Made by a program: the position numbers and the translations under genes. The notes beneath the pieces are model-generated. The model saw nothing but the letters and a program-made list of their open reading frames with translations. It was not told the origin of the DNA and made no database searches. Shown piece after piece: positions 1 to 5,972 of a stretch of DNA of 5,972 nucleotides. Every line of letters begins with the position of its first letter. Position 1 is the stretch's first letter. Source of the stretch: Candidatus Krumholzibacteriia bacterium (GTDB lineage: Bacteria; Krumholzibacteriota; Krumholzibacteriia; Krumholzibacteriales; Krumholzibacteriaceae); the NCBI GenBank assembly GCA_028696635.1, contig JAQVGR010000122.1:1-5972 (forward strand), read 5' to 3'.

Positions 1-1097
<1,097 letters not shown>

Positions 1098-1110
1098 ATC
1101 TGTCACCTTT

Positions 1111-1821
1111 TCATTCGGAGCCGCCCTCCGCGTCCTTCCCCTTCGATACGAGAACGCGCGCGGGGCGCAGCACCTGGTCGTGGAACGTGTATCCTCTCTG
1201 AACCACCTCGGCGACGCATCCCGGCTCGATATCGCCGGTCCGGACCTCGCCGCCCGCTTCATGCACCTGCGGGTCGAACGGCTTCCCCATCGCGTCGATC
1301 TCGCCGAGCCCCTCCCTGGCGAGGGTCTCCGTCAGCGAAGAGCTGATCAGCCTGGTGCCCGCCCTGAACTGGTCCCCCGCATCGGCCGGCGCCTGCAGCG
1401 CGCGGTCGAAGTCGTCGAGAACGTGGAGGAGCGACTTGACGAGCCCCGCAGCCGCCCGCTTTTCATGCAATTCCCATTCCCGGCGCGTGCGTTTCTTGTA
1501 GTTTTCAAACTCGGCGGCCAGCCTGAGCAGTCTATCTTCATGTTTTTTAGCCAGTTGCTCCGATTCGGCGAGACGGTTCCCGAGATCCTGGAGCATCTCG
1601 TTCTTCCGGCTCAGCAACTCGGCAAGCTCCTTGTCCTTGTGTCTTTTAGACCGCTTCCGGCCCGGCTTCGCCATCCCGTCGTGCGGGTGCTCCCCGCCCG
1701 CCGCATCCCCGCCATCCCCGGGGCCCCCGGCGGATCCGCGCGTCTGCTCATCGGACCCGGGCCGCTCCACCGCCGTCTCCTCGCCGTTCCGCTCGTTCTT
1801 TCCGGTCTCTTTGCCGGTCAC
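1111..1821 (-). CDS. grpE: GrpE nucleotide exchange factor
   Basis: Co-chaperone that releases ADP from DnaK. I chose the GTG at 1819-1821 as start because it has a strong Shine-Dalgarno (GGGAGGA, 6-nt spacer) and gives 236 residues, a usual GrpE length. An upstream ATG at 1968 would lie inside hrcA and has no support. An internal ATG (residue 50) has a poorly spaced purine run and is less likely. Residues 1-60 are Gly-, acidic- and Lys/Arg-rich and look disordered. About 62-125 form the long dimerising coiled coil, with the signature RLLRLAAEFENYKKRTRRE. LLHVLDDFDRAL (131-142) is the helical region, and about 171-225 form the C-terminal beta domain, with GKPFDPQVHEA and the GrpE signature VVQRGYTFHDQVLRPARV. 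It lies 41 nt after hrcA and 13 nt before dnaK, in the HrcA/CIRCE operon. Confidence 0.96.
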   Translation of the reverse strand: MTGKETGKNERNGEETAVERPGSDEQTRGSAGGPGDGGDAAGGEHPHDGMAKPGRKRSKRHKDKELAELLSRKNEMLQDLGNRLAESEQLAKKHEDRLLRLAAEFENYKKRTRREWELHEKRAAAGLVKSLLHVLDDFDRALQAPADAGDQFRAGTRLISSSLTETLAREGLGEIDAMGKPFDPQVHEAGGEVRTGDIEPGCVAEVVQRGYTFHDQVLRPARVLVSKGKDAEGGSE

Positions 1822-1828
1822 TGTACTT

Positions 1829-1862
1829 CCTCCCGGAGGTTGCGCCAGGCCGTCAGGCCGGC
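1829..1862 (-). other. hrcA-grpE intergenic region with two small inverted repeats
   Basis: Directly after the hrcA TGA comes a GC hairpin: GCC, GGCC, loop TGAC, GGCC, one bulged T, GGC (1844-1862). A second small inverted repeat, CCTCC-G-GGAGG (1829-1839), contains the grpE Shine-Dalgarno in its 3' arm; folded as RNA it would be about 4 bp with a three-base loop. Neither is followed by a U run, so they do not look like intrinsic terminators. They could affect grpE translation or mRNA processing, but the folds are short and this is inference. Confidence 0.4.
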
Positions 1863-2891
1863 TCAGCTGCGCGGCCTCTGCAGCTCTCTCGCCGTCCCGT
1901 CGAGGAGCGAGAGCACGAGGCGGTAGCTCATGCGCATGGGGCCGATCACGCCGAGAAGCCCCTCGCACGCCCCGCCGGGAAGCGCCCTGGTGACGAGCGC
2001 GAGCTCCTCGAGGCCGCCGAGCCTGTTCTCTCGTCCGATCGTCACTATCGTGCCCCGTCCGAAGCGGCCCTTGAGCGCCTCGAGGATCAGGCTCTTGCGC
2101 CCCATCAGGCGCACGAGCGAGGTGAGCACCCGCGGATCGGCGAACTCGGCGTTCATCCCGGATTTATCCATGCCGTCGAAGTAATACTCGACGTCGCAGT
2201 CGCCGCTGAAGAGGTACAGCGACTCGGCGGCCACCGCGGCGGCGATCTCCCGCTCCGCCCCGCTCCCCTCGCGCAGGTAGCCGATCAGGCGCTCGTGCGC
2301 CTCCTCGACCGGATACCCGGCGATCCGCTCGTTCATGATCTGCGCCGCGCGGGCGATGATCTCGATGCGGTGCCTCCTGCCGAAATCGATGCCGACCGAA
2401 CGCTCCCTGCCTCCCCGGATATCCAGGACGACGAGCCCGCGCGATCCCTCGTGCTGGATGATCCGCAGGCGCTCGACCGTCCCCCCCGGACCGAAGATCC
2501 CCACCATCAGCCCCATGCAGGAGGTAAGCTCGCCTATCAGGCGCGAGGTGCGCATCATGACGTCGCGCACGTCCTCGTTCTCGCGGCCCAGTCGCGCCCG
2601 TATCGTCTCGGCGAGGCGGCGCTGCGGGGCCGAGACGTCCCCCAGACCGTCGACGTAATGCCGGAACCCCGCGTCGCCGGGGACACTCCCTGCCGACACG
2701 TGCGGCTTGTACAGGTACCCCTTCTCCTCGAGCCGGTGCAGAATCCCCCGTATCTGCGCGGTGCTGGCCGGGATCCGGTAGCGCCTCCGGAGCATCCGGG
2801 AGCTGACCGGGCCGCCCGTCTCAATGTGCAGATCGACGAGCAGATCGAGCAGCTCGGACTCTGCGGGGGTCATATCGATCCGTTCGGGCAT
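1863..2891 (-). CDS. hrcA: HrcA heat-inducible transcription repressor
   Basis: Repressor of class I heat-shock genes. It binds CIRCE operators, and in the classical model its folding depends on GroEL. The ATG at 2889-2891 gives 342 residues, typical for the family; an ORF start at 2972 would run through the promoter and operator. Residues about 8-80 form the winged helix-turn-helix, with GGPVSSRMLRRRYRIP, then IRGILHRLEEKGYLYKPHVSAG and GFRHYVDGL, matching the HrcA pattern (VSSR, IR..L..LE..GYL..PH.SAG, G.R.YVD). The central region (about 115-240) is the dimerisation and inserted domain. The C-terminal GLLGVIGPMRMSYRLVLSLLD (311-331) is the family hallmark. The Shine-Dalgarno is GGAG, about 10 nt upstream, and lies partly inside the CIRCE element. 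First gene of the operon with grpE and dnaK, expected to repress itself. Confidence 0.95.
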   Translation of the reverse strand: MPERIDMTPAESELLDLLVDLHIETGGPVSSRMLRRRYRIPASTAQIRGILHRLEEKGYLYKPHVSAGSVPGDAGFRHYVDGLGDVSAPQRRLAETIRARLGRENEDVRDVMMRTSRLIGELTSCMGLMVGIFGPGGTVERLRIIQHEGSRGLVVLDIRGGRERSVGIDFGRRHRIEIIARAAQIMNERIAGYPVEEAHERLIGYLREGSGAEREIAAAVAAESLYLFSGDCDVEYYFDGMDKSGMNAEFADPRVLTSLVRLMGRKSLILEALKGRFGRGTIVTIGRENRLGGLEELALVTRALPGGACEGLLGVIGPMRMSYRLVLSLLDGTARELQRPRS

Positions 2892-2893
2892 CG

Positions 2894-2920
2894 CTGGCAC
2901 TCTCCGATGTCGACTGCTAA
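2894..2920 (-). promoter_or_regulatory. CIRCE operator (HrcA-binding site), degenerate
   Basis: On the minus strand the sequence reads TTAGCAGTC, nine bases, GAGTGCCAG. The CIRCE consensus is TTAGCACTC-N9-GAGTGCTAA, so the left half has one mismatch and the right half two, with exactly the expected 9-base spacer. It lies just downstream of the predicted -10 and ends 2 nt before the hrcA ATG, so bound HrcA would block transcription initiation. The hrcA Shine-Dalgarno GGAG (2902-2905) spans the junction of spacer and right half-site. Position and spacing, directly in front of hrcA, make the assignment strong despite the mismatches. Confidence 0.88.
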
Positions 2921-2931
2921 CCTTCTGGGGT

Positions 2932-2960
2932 AATGTAATTTCTCTCGTGTCCCCTGTCAA
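2932..2960 (-). promoter_or_regulatory. Sigma-70-type promoter of the hrcA-grpE-dnaK operon
   Basis: The -35 box TTGACA (2955-2960) matches the consensus perfectly. It is followed by a 17-nt spacer and the -10 box TACATT (2932-2937, four of six consensus bases). Transcription should start near 2924-2926, giving a leader of about 33 nt that contains the whole CIRCE element. A housekeeping-type promoter controlled by CIRCE is the expected layout for HrcA-type heat-shock control; I see no sigma-32-like promoter here. Confidence 0.82.
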
Positions 2961-2961
2961 G

Positions 2962-2987
2962 CCCGGCCGCACTCCGCCACGGCCGGG
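2962..2987 (-). terminator. GC-rich hairpin after lepB, possible terminator
   Basis: A perfect 8-bp inverted repeat, CCCGGCCG with CGGCCGGG, separated by a 10-nt loop, lies between the lepB stop and the hrcA -35 box, which begins two bases beyond the stem. It could end lepB transcription, but no U run follows, so it is not a textbook intrinsic terminator. A smaller inverted repeat, GCACG-GTC-CGTGC, lies closer to the lepB stop. Either may simply reflect GC-rich sequence. Confidence 0.35.
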
Positions 2988-3027
2988 GTCGCCTCCCGGC
3001 TCTCATGCACGGACCGTGCCCGGGGGA

Positions 3028-3663
3028 TCACCTGATCACGTCGCCGATGCGGCCCGGCCGCAGCCAGCGTTTCCCGTAGTCGACGGAGAAGTAGATGAAC
3101 AGGGCCTTGCCGCGGAGCAGCTTCATATCCAGCGGCCCCCAGAAGCGGCTGTCGTAGCTGTTGTCGCGGTTGTCGCCCATGACGAAGATGTGCCCCGGCG
3201 GCACCACCTGCGGCCCGTACCGGCGCCGCGGGGCGCTTCCGCGTATGTGCTTCGTGTAGCGCTCGTCGAGGGGAACGCCGTCGACCTTCACTATCGTGTC
3301 GACGACCTCGACGGTCTGCCCCGCAACGGCGATGCACCGCTTGATGTAATCGGTCTTCCCGTCGCCGGGGAACTTGAATATGACGATGTCTCCCTGCCGG
3401 GGGTCGCGCACAGCCGGCAGACGGTAGTCGATGAACGGAACCTTGGCGCCGTAGATGAACTTGCTGGCGAAGAGGAAATCCCCCTTGAGCAGGGTGTCCT
3501 CCATCGATTCGGAGGGTATGTGGTAGCTCTGTATCAGCAGGGCGCGAACTATCAGGGCCAGGACGACCGCGGTGACTATGATCTCCGCGTATTCGCGCAG
3601 CTTCGATTTCACCGTGCCGCGCTTCCCCCGTCCCTTCTCCTCGGTCGTCTCGTTGCCGCTCAT
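3028..3663 (-). CDS. lepB: Signal peptidase I (leader peptidase)
   Basis: Membrane-bound serine protease of family S26 that removes signal peptides from exported preproteins on the outer face of the cytoplasmic membrane. The protein has 211 residues. A basic cytoplasmic N-terminus (1-22) is followed by one membrane segment (about 25-45). Box B is IPSESMEDTL with the nucleophile Ser53. Box D is DYIKRCIAVAGQ with the general-base Lys108. Box E is GDNRDNSYDSRFWG (163-176). Only one N-terminal membrane anchor is seen, unlike the two of E. coli LepB, and the length is near that of short Gram-positive-like forms. The ATG at 3661-3663 is preceded by GGAGGA with 4-nt spacing, which supports this start. 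It lies 123 nt after the DUF5683-like gene and has a weak promoter candidate of its own; it may also be co-transcribed from upstream. Confidence 0.96.
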   Translation of the reverse strand: MSGNETTEEKGRGKRGTVKSKLREYAEIIVTAVVLALIVRALLIQSYHIPSESMEDTLLKGDFLFASKFIYGAKVPFIDYRLPAVRDPRQGDIVIFKFPGDGKTDYIKRCIAVAGQTVEVVDTIVKVDGVPLDERYTKHIRGSAPRRRYGPQVVPPGHIFVMGDNRDNSYDSRFWGPLDMKLLRGKALFIYFSVDYGKRWLRPGRIGDVIR

Positions 3664-3743
3664 CCGCTCCTCCGGTCTTTCTGCCGTCGCTTATCGGTCT
3701 GTCGTCCGTCCGGCCGGGGCCCGCCGCCCGCCGCGGAGTGTGA

Positions 3744-3772
3744 ATGATGCATCATCGGGACGGTAAAATCAA
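3744..3772 (-). promoter_or_regulatory. Weak promoter candidate with a 12-bp palindrome upstream of lepB
   Basis: On the minus strand TTGATT (3767-3772) and CATCAT (3744-3749) are separated by 17 nt, each matching four of six consensus bases. The -10-like box is half of a perfect 12-bp palindrome, ATGATGCATCAT (3744-3755). The surrounding stretch is also less GC-rich than the rest of the window. This could be a regulated lepB promoter, but the match is weak and no known operator is recognised. Confidence 0.25.
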
Positions 3773-3786
3773 CAGATACCGCGGCT

Positions 3787-4482
3787 CTAGAACCCGATGA
3801 CCGCGGCCAGCCCCCCACCGCCGCCGGGGGCGACGGCCGGCTCGAGCCGGAACCGCATATCGTGCAGATGCGCGTCGACGTAGGCATCGAGGACGATAAC
3901 CAGCACGGTCCCCGCGCTCCACCATACCCAGTCTATCTTCCTCTCCTTGTATTCCTCCATCCAGGCGTTGTGGTACCGCCAGTCGGAATTGAGGCAGATA
4001 TCGGCGCCCTCGAGACCGCAGGGCACGTACTTGGGGAACGAGTCGCGCAGGTCGGCCTCGCGGCTCTCCCTGCGCGCGTTGTCGATGATCCGGAGGAGGT
4101 AGAACATCTCGGCCCCCATCGCGATCGCCGCCTTCAGCGGCTTCTCGTTGTAGATCTGGCCGAGCCCGGGAACGAGCAGCGCGCAGAGCATCGCCGTGCG
4201 GGGGCTCTTGCGCCTCTCCCAGGAACTCCCCTCGATGCGTGGCTCCCCCGTCTCGCCGGCGAGAAGCTCCTTGATCCGCTCGGAGGACCATTGCGTCCCG
4301 ACGGAAGCGGTGTCGGAGACGGCCGGGGCGGCGGCCGCGGTGTCGGAGACGGCCGGGGCCGGAGGAGGGATCGTGTCGGTCGCCGATTGCCGCTGAGCGC
4401 GCGCCCTGTCGGCCGGGGCGAGGCAGATGAGGATACAGGCGGCGACCGCCGCGATCCCCGCCGCCGGGCCCTTCCCTGGCAT
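3787..4482 (-). CDS. DUF5683-like predicted membrane protein with signal peptide
   Basis: Function unknown. The ATG at 4480-4482, preceded by GGGAGGA, gives 231 residues; the frame extends upstream, but that start would fall inside the tRNA gene. Residues 1-29 look like a Sec signal peptide: a basic start, a hydrophobic core at about 8-22, and likely cleavage after Ala-Arg-Ala at 27-29. A Pro/Ala/Thr-rich linker (about 34-62) contains two copies of APAVSDTA. From about 92 the protein resembles DUF5683: KSPRTAMLCALLVPGLGQIYNEK, the small-residue-rich PGLGQIYN turn typical of that family, then hydrophobic segments at about 116-131 and 184-203, the latter ending in DAYVDAHLHD. The C-terminus is Gly-rich. 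DUF5683 proteins are common in Bacteroidota and relatives. The neighbour lepB suggests an envelope context but no specific job. The family call is from memory of the motif, not a search. Confidence 0.82.
   Translation of the reverse strand: MPGKGPAAGIAAVAACILICLAPADRARAQRQSATDTIPPPAPAVSDTAAAAPAVSDTASVGTQWSSERIKELLAGETGEPRIEGSSWERRKSPRTAMLCALLVPGLGQIYNEKPLKAAIAMGAEMFYLLRIIDNARRESREADLRDSFPKYVPCGLEGADICLNSDWRYHNAWMEEYKERKIDWVWWSAGTVLVIVLDAYVDAHLHDMRFRLEPAVAPGGGGGLAAVIGF
4307..4359 (-). repeat. In-frame 23-bp direct repeat, period 30
   Basis: Two perfect 23-base copies (4307-4329 and 4337-4359) are offset by exactly 30 bases, or ten codons, inside the linker of the DUF5683-like gene. They encode the duplicated APAVSDTA units. 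The reading frame is kept, so this looks like a recent linker duplication. Confidence 0.85.
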
Positions 4483-4567
4483 CCTTCCTCCCAACTTCGC
4501 CGCCCCCGCTGCGTCCCCCCCGCCGACCGGCGCCGCAGCGGCGCGGGCCGGGGCCGGGACAGAAAAA
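4483..4567 (-). other. Leader between tRNA-Sec and the DUF5683-like gene; T-run and GC palindrome
   Basis: Five T residues (minus strand, 4563-4567) directly follow the encoded CCA of the tRNA, and might help end its transcript or mark the trailer that is trimmed. Further on is a GC palindrome, GCGCCGC-T-GCGGCGC (4530-4544), without a following U run. The Shine-Dalgarno GGGAGGA of the downstream gene ends the region. No clear independent promoter is seen, so read-through from the tRNA promoter into the DUF5683-like gene is possible. Confidence 0.4.
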
Positions 4568-4665
4568 TGGCGGGAACGTGTGGGAATCGAACCCACCCCG
4601 GATGGTTTCAGCACCCGGCAGAAGGATTTGAAGTCCTCGGGGCCCACCAGAACCCGTCCATTCCC
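4568..4665 (-). tRNA. selC: tRNA-Sec (anticodon TCA), CCA encoded
   Basis: This 98-nt gene carries the selenocysteine tRNA that reads UGA with a SECIS element and SelB. Anticodon loop CTTCAAA has anticodon TCA at 4629-4631, with a 5-bp stem GAGGA/TCCTT. The D arm is the Sec type: a 6-bp stem GGGTTC/GGGCCC closed by a 4-nt loop TGGT. The long variable arm is a 7-bp stem CCGGGTG/CATCCGG with a 7-nt loop. The T arm is GTGGG-TTCGATT-CCCAC. The acceptor strands are GGGAATGG and ACGTTCCC, followed by discriminator G and encoded CCA. This is the bacterial 8+5 layout, but the eighth acceptor pair is G-A rather than Watson-Crick, and the sixth is a G-U wobble. No selA, selB or selD lies in the window. 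The short D loop, long variable arm and UCA anticodon together exclude tRNA-Ser, tRNA-Leu and a plain suppressor tRNA. Confidence 0.96.
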
Positions 4666-4678
4666 GCTTCCAGCTATA

Positions 4679-4707
4679 AAAATATCGTATCAGGTCGACG
4701 GTGTAAA
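4679..4707 (-). promoter_or_regulatory. Probable promoter of tRNA-Sec
   Basis: On the minus strand TTTACA (4702-4707) and TATTTT (4679-4684) are separated by 17 nt, matching five and four of six consensus bases. The predicted start lies some 6 nt before the mature tRNA 5' end. The stretch is a clear AT-rich island in GC-rich sequence, which supports a promoter. The rest of the 89-nt gap after ridA shows no convincing U-tailed terminator. Confidence 0.65.
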
Positions 4708-4754
4708 GGGGCACCTGCCGTCATGCGACACCGATCCGCCCCGCTGCGGCGATC

Positions 4755-5135
4755 TCAGGAGAGCAGGGCGACCGCCTCGATCTCGACCAGCGCGCCGAGC
4801 GGCAGCGCGGCGACCTCGTAGGCGGCCCGGGCCGGCGGGTCCCCGGCGAAATATTCGCTGTAGATCGCGTTCATCGCCTTGAAATCGCCGATCGAAGCGA
4901 GCAGAACCGTCGTCTTGACGATCGAGGCCCGGGTCCCCCCCGCCGCCTCGACGATAGCGGTGAGGTTCTCGAGGACCCGCACGACCTGGTTCTCGAGCCC
5001 CTCCACGAGGCTTCCCGTGGCCGGATCGATCCCGATCTGGCCCGAGACGAACAGCAGGTCTCCCGCCCTGACCGCCTGGCTGTATGGGCCGACGGCCGCG
5101 GGCGCATCGGGGGTGCTGACGATCCGCTTGGTCAC
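4755..5135 (-). CDS. ridA: RidA family (YjgF/YER057c/UK114) enamine/imine deaminase
   Basis: Small cytoplasmic trimeric enzyme. RidA hydrolyses reactive enamine/imine intermediates, such as 2-aminoacrylate from PLP-dependent serine/threonine dehydratases, to keto acids and ammonia. I chose the GTG at 5133-5135 because AAGGAG lies 6 nt upstream and the product is then 126 residues, the normal family length; a longer frame to 5210 would run into glmS. Family marks are GPYSQAV (16-22, with the conserved Tyr18), LLFVSGQIGIDPATG (27-41), the Asn/Val-rich helix with LENLTAIVEAAG (55-66), and PARAAYEVAALP (101-112) with the carboxylate-binding Arg103, then VEIEAVA with Glu120. The Cys found in E. 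coli RidA two residues after that Arg is Ala here, as in many homologues. It begins 23 nt after glmS and is probably co-transcribed. Active-site residues favour a true RidA, but other Rid subfamilies cannot be excluded. Confidence 0.93.
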   Translation of the reverse strand: MTKRIVSTPDAPAAVGPYSQAVRAGDLLFVSGQIGIDPATGSLVEGLENQVVRVLENLTAIVEAAGGTRASIVKTTVLLASIGDFKAMNAIYSEYFAGDPPARAAYEVAALPLGALVEIEAVALLS

Positions 5136-5158
5136 GGCGCTCTCCTTTCTGCTCCGCG

Positions 5159-5972
5159 CTACTCCACGGTGACGCTCTTCGCCAGGTTGCGCGGCTGGTC
5201 GACGTGGCATCCGCGCAGCACGGCGATGTGGTACGCCATCAGCTGCAGGGGAATCACGGCGAGGATCGGGTAGAGGAAATCGAGCGTCTGCGGGATGAAG
5301 ATCACGTGGTCGGCCATCTCGATCAGCTCCTCGTTCCCCTCGCTCGTGATGGCGATGACCTTGCCCTTGCGCGCCTTGACCTCGTTGATGTTCCCGACGA
5401 TCTTCTGGTAGGCGGCGTCGCGCGGGCAGATGATCACGACCGGCATGTTGTCGTCTATCAGGGCGATCGGGCCGTGCTTCATCTCGGCCGCCGGATACCC
5501 CTCGGCGTGCACGTAGGAGATCTCCTTGAGCTTGAGCGCCCCCTCGAGGGCGACGGGATAGTTGGCGCCGCGGCCGAGGTAGAGGAAGTTGTCGTGCCTG
5601 CAGTACCGCTCGGATATCTCCCTTATCTTCCCGTTCGACCCGAGTATCTGCGAGACCATGTCGGGAAGCGCCTTGAGCGCCGCGATGATCTGGCGGCCCT
5701 CCTCGAGCGGGATCGTGCGCAGGCGGCCGAAGACGAGGGCGAGCAGCGCGAGCACGCTGATCTGCGAGGTGAAGGCCTTCGTCGAGGCGACCCCGATCTC
5801 CGGCCCCGCGTGGGTATAGACCCCGGCGCTCGATTCGCGGGCGATTGTGCTGCCGACGACATTGACGATCCCCATGCAGGGAACGCCGCGGTTCTTCGCC
5901 TCCCGCAGGGCGGCCAGGGTGTCGACCGTCTCCCCCGACTGGCTGATCGCGAAGACGAGGGTCCCCGGGTCG
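5159..5972 (-). CDS. glmS: GlmS, glucosamine-6-phosphate synthase (isomerising), C-terminal part, cut by window edge
   Basis: Makes glucosamine-6-phosphate from fructose-6-phosphate and glutamine, the entry to peptidoglycan and lipopolysaccharide amino sugars. Only about the last 270 residues are present: both SIS sugar-isomerase lobes are represented, but the N-terminal glutaminase domain with its Cys1 is beyond the right edge. The frame stays open to 5972 and reads, upstream of the internal Met at 5875, FAISQSGETVDTLAALREAK, the phosphosugar-binding loop. Further on are STKAFTSQ, GRGANYPVALEGALKLKEISY (equivalent of E. coli Lys485 and Glu488), AEMKHGPIALI (equivalent of His504), and the C-terminus PRNLAKSVTVE, whose Lys (codon 5177-5179) matches the Schiff-base Lys603. 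All visible isomerase catalytic residues are kept. It is followed after 23 nt by ridA. Confidence 0.97.
   Translation of the reverse strand, partial: DPGTLVFAISQSGETVDTLAALREAKNRGVPCMGIVNVVGSTIARESSAGVYTHAGPEIGVASTKAFTSQISVLALLALVFGRLRTIPLEEGRQIIAALKALPDMVSQILGSNGKIREISERYCRHDNFLYLGRGANYPVALEGALKLKEISYVHAEGYPAAEMKHGPIALIDDNMPVVIICPRDAAYQKIVGNINEVKARKGKVIAITSEGNEELIEMADHVIFIPQTLDFLYPILAVIPLQLMAYHIAVLRGCHVDQPRNLAKSVTVE

Noticed and set aside
2295..2933. Plus-strand open frame opposite hrcA
   Set aside because: It lies over the hrcA coding region and the CIRCE element, has no ribosome-binding site that I can see, and no recognisable domain.
2962..3027. CRISPR, insertion sequence or riboswitch in the gaps between genes
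   Set aside because: All gaps are shorter than about 125 nt, hold only small GC palindromes, and show no spaced repeats, transposase fragments or recognisable aptamer.
3787..4647. Upstream start for the DUF5683-like protein (55 extra residues)
   Set aside because: That start lies inside the tRNA-Sec gene. The start at 4482 has a Shine-Dalgarno and produces a clean signal peptide.
4568..4665. tRNA-Sec as an integration site for a mobile element
   Set aside because: tRNA genes are common attachment sites, but I see no integrase, no duplicated tRNA 3' end and no change in composition nearby.
3862..4821. Plus-strand open frame across the DUF5683-like gene and tRNA-Sec
   Set aside because: It runs through a structured tRNA gene and the antisense of a gene with signal peptide and ribosome-binding site; composition is Arg/Gly/Pro-rich shadow sequence.

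Overview
This is a GC-rich bacterial window in which every gene I can support lies on the minus strand. Reading in the direction of transcription (high to low coordinates) the order is: glmS (3' part, cut by the right edge), a ridA-family gene, a selenocysteine tRNA gene, a DUF5683-like secreted or membrane protein, lepB (signal peptidase I), and then the heat-shock genes hrcA, grpE and dnaK (5' part, cut by the left edge). Coding density is high. The long plus-strand open frames are shadows caused by strongly G/C-biased third codon positions.

The window divides into three blocks. (1) glmS and ridA are 23 nt apart and look like one operon: amino-sugar synthesis for the envelope plus an enamine/imine deaminase. 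(2) A tRNA-Sec gene has a promoter-like element in front of it and a run of five T right after its encoded CCA. It is followed by a DUF5683-like gene and lepB, which are probably membrane or export functions. (3) hrcA-grpE-dnaK is a classical class I heat-shock operon. A good sigma-70-type promoter (TTGACA, 17-nt spacer, TACATT) sits upstream of hrcA, with a degenerate but clear CIRCE operator between the promoter and the hrcA start. HrcA would repress its own operon, with GrpE as nucleotide exchange factor for DnaK.

The organism cannot be named from this window. The tRNA-Sec shows that the lineage decodes UGA as selenocysteine, although no selenoprotein or sel gene lies here. The DUF5683-like protein is a weak hint at the Bacteroidota/FCB side of the tree, and the GC richness would then suggest one of its less-studied high-GC phyla. 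This is inference only.

I did not find a previously undescribed system. The most interesting points are the tRNA-Sec with a mismatch at the eighth acceptor pair, the CIRCE element overlapping the hrcA ribosome-binding site, and a small hairpin that could mask the grpE ribosome-binding site.
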